Assembly (NCBI GenBank): GCA_938023895.1
Contig: CALJDH010000055.1
Location: 1 to 7,484 of the forward strand
DNA: 7,484 bases
Direction: 5' to 3'
Source: an uncultured Aliiroseovarius sp.
GTDB taxonomy: Bacteria; Pseudomonadota; Alphaproteobacteria; Rhodobacterales; Rhodobacteraceae
Part shown: piece by piece, positions 5,387 through 7,484 of the stretch
Layout of the letters: every line of letters starts with the position of its first letter
Position numbering within the stretch: position 1 is the stretch's first letter
Position numbers and translations under genes: made by a program
The notes under the pieces: model-generated
The model's input: only the letters and a program-made list of their open reading frames with translations
What the model was told of the DNA's origin: nothing
The model's database searches: none

Positions 5387-5455
5387 CCGCTTTCTCCTTT
5401 TCGGCACGCCCTGTGACGGGTTGAACCGGCCGTGCAGGCCGCGTAATTCAGGGGT

Positions 5456-6034
5456 ATGGCAAAGCTCTATTTTCACTATTCGACCATGAACGCGGGGAAA
5501 TCGACCCTGCTTCTGCAGGCCAGCTATAACTATCACGAACGCGGGATGCAGAGCTATCTGATCACCGCGCAGTTCGACAATCGCGTAGGTGAGGCGCGGA
5601 TCGGCAGCCGGATCGGGATCGGTGCGGACGCGGACACCTTTGGCGTGGACGAGGATCTGTATGACAAGATCGCACGTCGTCTGGCGGAGGGTCCGTGCGC
5701 CTGTGTGTTCATCGATGAGGCGCAGTTCCTTAGCCGCGAGCAGGTCTGGCAGTTGGCGCGTGCGGTGGATGATCTGGGCGTACCGGTGATGTGCTACGGG
5801 CTGCGGGTGGATTTTCAGGGCAATCTGTTCCCGGGATCCGCCGCGTTGTTGGCGCTGGCCGATGAAATGCGCGAGGTGCGCACGATTTGTCACTGCGGAA
5901 AGAAGGCCACGATGGTGGTGCGGCAGGATGATCAGGGACGAGTGTTGACCGACGGCGATCAGGTGCAGATCGGCGGGAACGAGACCTATGTGTCGCTCTG
6001 CCGCCGCCACTGGCGTGAGGCGACGGGCGGTTAA
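5456..6034 (+). CDS. tdk: Thymidine kinase (type II, Tdk)
   Basis: The enzyme phosphorylates thymidine to dTMP with ATP in the pyrimidine salvage pathway. The 192-residue protein matches the tetrameric type II family in length and motifs: P-loop STMNAGKST (9-17), FIDEAQFL (85-92) with the catalytic Glu88 in the Walker B-like DEAQF, the YGLRVDFQG segment (114-122), and a zinc site formed by Cys145 and Cys147 (CHCGKKA) with Cys182 and His185 (LCRRHW). The lasso residues QIGGNETYVSLC (171-182) that bind the nucleoside base are intact. ATG 5456 is the family start (MAKLYFHYSTMNAGKST) and an in-frame TAA lies 10 bases upstream. AGGGG is only 1 base from the ATG, too close for a normal Shine-Dalgarno, so translation may be leaderless or inefficient. 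It is transcribed alone and is convergent with the 2-hydroxyacid dehydrogenase gene. Confidence 0.97.
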   Translation: MAKLYFHYSTMNAGKSTLLLQASYNYHERGMQSYLITAQFDNRVGEARIGSRIGIGADADTFGVDEDLYDKIARRLAEGPCACVFIDEAQFLSREQVWQLARAVDDLGVPVMCYGLRVDFQGNLFPGSAALLALADEMREVRTICHCGKKATMVVRQDDQGRVLTDGDQVQIGGNETYVSLCRRHWREATGG

Positions 6035-6067
6035 GTTCCCAAAGTTACGCCTGCGGCGCGCTTGATG

Positions 6068-6088
6068 GCCTGTCGCGGTGCGACAGGC
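6068..6088. terminator. Strong hairpin between convergent tdk and dehydrogenase genes
   Basis: GCCTGTCGC (6068-6076) and GCGACAGGC (6080-6088) are exact 9-base inverted repeats around GGT. The position, 34 bases after the tdk stop and 23 bases after the stop of the opposing gene, fits a bidirectional transcript end. No T-run follows on either strand, so it is not a classical intrinsic terminator and may rather stabilise 3' ends or work with Rho. Confidence 0.55.
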
Positions 6089-6110
6089 GGAGACCCGGGC
6101 AAGAGGAAGA

Positions 6111-7061
6111 TCAGACCGGGGTTGGTAATGGCTTTCCGTCGGCGAATGCTTCTACATTGTCCATCGCCAGCATGCCCATATCCGTGCGCACCTCGAGCGT
6201 GGCAGTGCCCAGATGGGGCAGCAGCGTCACGTCCTCGCGGTCAGTGAGGGCTTTGGGCACCTTGGGTTCGAACTCGTAGACGTCCAAACCCGCGCCTGCG
6301 ATCTGACCCTGTTCCAAAGCGGTTTTTAGCGCGGACTCATTGACGATTTCACCGCGCGCGATATTGATCAGAAGCGCATGGGACGGCATGGCGTCGAACG
6401 TGTCTTTGTCGATCAGGTGGAGCGTTTCGGCCCCGCCCGGAACTGCGATGACAAGGATATCTGCCGCGCGGGCGACGGCGTCGATGCTGGGAAGTTGCTG
6501 TGCGGGCAGGTCAGGCGTTTTGGGCGAGCGGTTGTAGAAGACCACCTTCATGCCGAAACCGAAATGGCAGCGCTTGGCGATTGCCTCGCCAATGCGGCCC
6601 ATGCCGATGATGCCGACAGTTTTGCCCGACACGTGCATGCCCAACAGCTGTGTGGGGTGCCAACCTTCCCACGCGCCTTTGCGCAACATTCGTTCGCCTT
6701 CGCCAGCACGACGGGCGGTCATCAGGATCAGGGTCATCGCTGTGTCGGCGGTGGCATCGGTGACGGCGCCGGGAGTGTTCGTGACCAGAAGGCCGTGCGC
6801 CTTGGCCGCGTCTACGTCGATATGATTGTAGCCCACACCGAAATTCGCCAAGAGGCGGGCGCGGATCGGCCCTGCGCTTTCAAAGATGTCGGCCGTATAG
6901 AGGTCGCCTAGCGTCGGCAGAACGATGTCATAGTCGCGAAGGCTTGCAATCATCTCGTCCCGGTTCATCGGGGTCGTGATGTCGCGCACCGTGGTGTCGA
7001 AGGTATCGCGGGCGCGGGACAGAACCGCGTCGGGCAGAGGGCGCGAGATGAAGAGTTTCAT
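6111..7061 (-). CDS. D-isomer-specific 2-hydroxyacid dehydrogenase (glyoxylate/hydroxypyruvate reductase type)
   Basis: This 316-residue NAD(P)-dependent dehydrogenase probably reduces glyoxylate to glycolate and/or hydroxypyruvate to D-glycerate. The N- and C-terminal catalytic segments enclose a nucleotide-binding domain (about 100-285) with GIIGMGRIGEAIAKR (150-164), where GMGRIG is the GxGxxG loop. Catalytic residues are at the usual places: Arg236 in NIARGEIVNE, Glu265 in VYEFEP, His283 in LPHLGTAT. The motif NRS (177-179) after the second beta strand, with a basic residue in place of the Asp typical of NAD enzymes, suggests NADPH preference (inference). GTG 7067 is an alternative start, but ATG 7061 gives the conserved MKLFISRPLP. 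Its A overlaps the stop of csaA in TGATG, so it is translationally coupled to the upstream gene and lacks a strong Shine-Dalgarno. Substrate preference within the GhrB/GyaR group is uncertain. Confidence 0.92.
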   Translation of the reverse strand: MKLFISRPLPDAVLSRARDTFDTTVRDITTPMNRDEMIASLRDYDIVLPTLGDLYTADIFESAGPIRARLLANFGVGYNHIDVDAAKAHGLLVTNTPGAVTDATADTAMTLILMTARRAGEGERMLRKGAWEGWHPTQLLGMHVSGKTVGIIGMGRIGEAIAKRCHFGFGMKVVFYNRSPKTPDLPAQQLPSIDAVARAADILVIAVPGGAETLHLIDKDTFDAMPSHALLINIARGEIVNESALKTALEQGQIAGAGLDVYEFEPKVPKALTDREDVTLLPHLGTATLEVRTDMGMLAMDNVEAFADGKPLPTPV

Positions 7062-7411
7062 CAGCACATCCGTGCGCCGTTGGGGACATCGTGATCGGGG
7101 CTTAGCAGTACCACACCGTCATCGGCGTCATGCAGGCCAAGCACCAGTACCTCGCTGCGCATCGGGCCGATCTGGCGGGACGGGAAGTTCACCACGGCGA
7201 TGACCGATTTGCCGATCAGCGTGTCGGGGTTGTAATGCGCGGTGATTTGGGCCGAGCTTTTCTTCTCGCCAATCTCGTCGCCGAAATCGACCCACAGTTT
7301 GATGGCGGGTTTGCGGGCTTCGGGGAAGGGTTCGGCGCGCACAATGGTGCCCTTGCGAATGTCGACTTTCATGAAGTCATCAAATGTGATCTCTGGGGTC
7401 AGGTCAGCCAT
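7061..7411 (-). CDS. csaA: CsaA-type tRNA-binding domain protein / export chaperone
   Basis: The 116-residue protein is a stand-alone EMAPII/tRNA-binding OB fold of the CsaA family, a cytoplasmic homodimer reported in Bacillus to act as a chaperone in protein export. The match is close along the length: FDDFMKVDIRKGTIVRAE (10-27), PEARKPAIKLWVDFG (30-44), EKKSSAQIT (49-57), and VIAVVNFPSRQIGPMRSEVLVLG (70-92), where NFP and SEVLVLG are the family signatures, ending PNGARM. I chose ATG 7411 because AAGGAG lies 7 bases upstream; an in-frame TTG at 7417 would fall inside this spacer. The gene overlaps the upstream gene by 8 bases and the next one by 1, so it sits in the middle of an operon. The chaperone versus tRNA-related role is not settled by sequence. 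Confidence 0.95.
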   Translation of the reverse strand: MADLTPEITFDDFMKVDIRKGTIVRAEPFPEARKPAIKLWVDFGDEIGEKKSSAQITAHYNPDTLIGKSVIAVVNFPSRQIGPMRSEVLVLGLHDADDGVVLLSPDHDVPNGARMC

Positions 7412-7484
7412 TGGCAAGCTCCTTGGAACGGTCGGCGGCGGCTTTTACCGCGCGGGTCAGAAGATCGGGGAAGCCGGTGTCCTC
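7404..7484 (-). CDS. 3' end of an unidentified gene upstream of csaA
   Basis: The frame is open from the window edge to a TGA at 7406-7404, giving the last 26 residues, ending EDTGFPDLLTRAVKAAADRS plus KELANG. It looks like a C-terminal amphipathic helix, with third-position GC like the neighbours. The stop overlaps the csaA start in ATGGCTGA, so it is probably the upstream operon partner. Only a tail is visible and I do not recognise the family. Confidence 0.7.
   Translation of the reverse strand, partial: EDTGFPDLLTRAVKAAADRSKELANG

Larger units (their letters stand above)
5083..5455. other. 373-base intergenic region between the regulator and tdk
   Basis: No convincing normal-length gene covers this stretch. 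An 87-codon open frame on the minus strand (5348 to 5085) runs through it, but it has poor codon composition, crosses the regulator's leader and looks like an accident. What the region does hold is a palindrome (5101-5120), an AT-rich patch with a dyad (5138-5158), two competing hairpins (5283-5313), a 15-codon minus-strand ORF with a strong Shine-Dalgarno (5339-5386), and just before tdk a CGGCC/GGCCG inverted repeat (5428-5442). A small RNA or long leader is possible. I could not match it to a known RNA family by eye (it lacks SRP, RNase P, tmRNA and cobalamin signatures). Confidence 0.5.

Noticed and set aside
5339..6010. 223-codon minus-strand ORF opposite tdk
   Set aside because: It is the antisense shadow of tdk's GC-rich codons; only its last 15 codons, outside tdk, have an independent start signal.

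Overview
The window looks like chromosomal DNA of a GC-rich alphaproteobacterium, most likely of the Rhodobacteraceae/Roseobacter group. This is inferred from the high GC at third codon positions, the protein sequences (a rhizobial/roseobacter-type GlpK, a single-domain IMPACT protein fused by overlap to dgkA) and short intergenic spaces. No phage, IS, tRNA, rRNA, CRISPR or toxin-antitoxin element is visible; most of the window is housekeeping metabolism. Layout: the left edge holds the N-terminal half of an exported alpha/beta-hydrolase (minus, 1-489), followed by a good intrinsic terminator (535-564) that ends the neighbouring minus-strand FAD-linked D-2-hydroxy-acid dehydrogenase (569-1975). 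That gene diverges from glpK (2071-3537, plus) across a 95-base spacer in which two promoters appear to overlap. glpK runs 14 bases into a convergent small acidic orphan gene (3524-3775, minus). Next comes a plus-strand two-gene unit: a short IMPACT/YigZ-type protein (3853-4239), possibly leaderless, overlapping dgkA (4233-4586). Convergent to it is a putative CII-like/helix-turn-helix regulator (4615-5082, minus). A 373-base gap (5083-5455) between this regulator and thymidine kinase tdk (5456-6034, plus) is the least explained part of the window. It carries a perfect 8-bp-arm palindrome, a second dyad, two mutually exclusive hairpins and a 15-codon minus-strand ORF with a strong Shine-Dalgarno. 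The right end is a tightly overlapping minus-strand operon: the 3' end of an unidentified gene (7404-7484), csaA (7061-7411) and a D-isomer 2-hydroxyacid dehydrogenase of the glyoxylate/hydroxypyruvate reductase type (6111-7061), convergent with tdk. How genes may work together: GlpK makes glycerol-3-phosphate, DgkA recycles diacylglycerol to phosphatidate, and the FAD enzyme and the NAD(P)H reductase act on small 2-hydroxy acids in opposite redox directions. These are loose metabolic links rather than one pathway, and I see no convincing new defence, mobile or biosynthetic system. The points most worth a second look are the 5083-5455 gap, the overlapping glpK/FAD-enzyme promoters, and the leaderless-looking IMPACT gene start.
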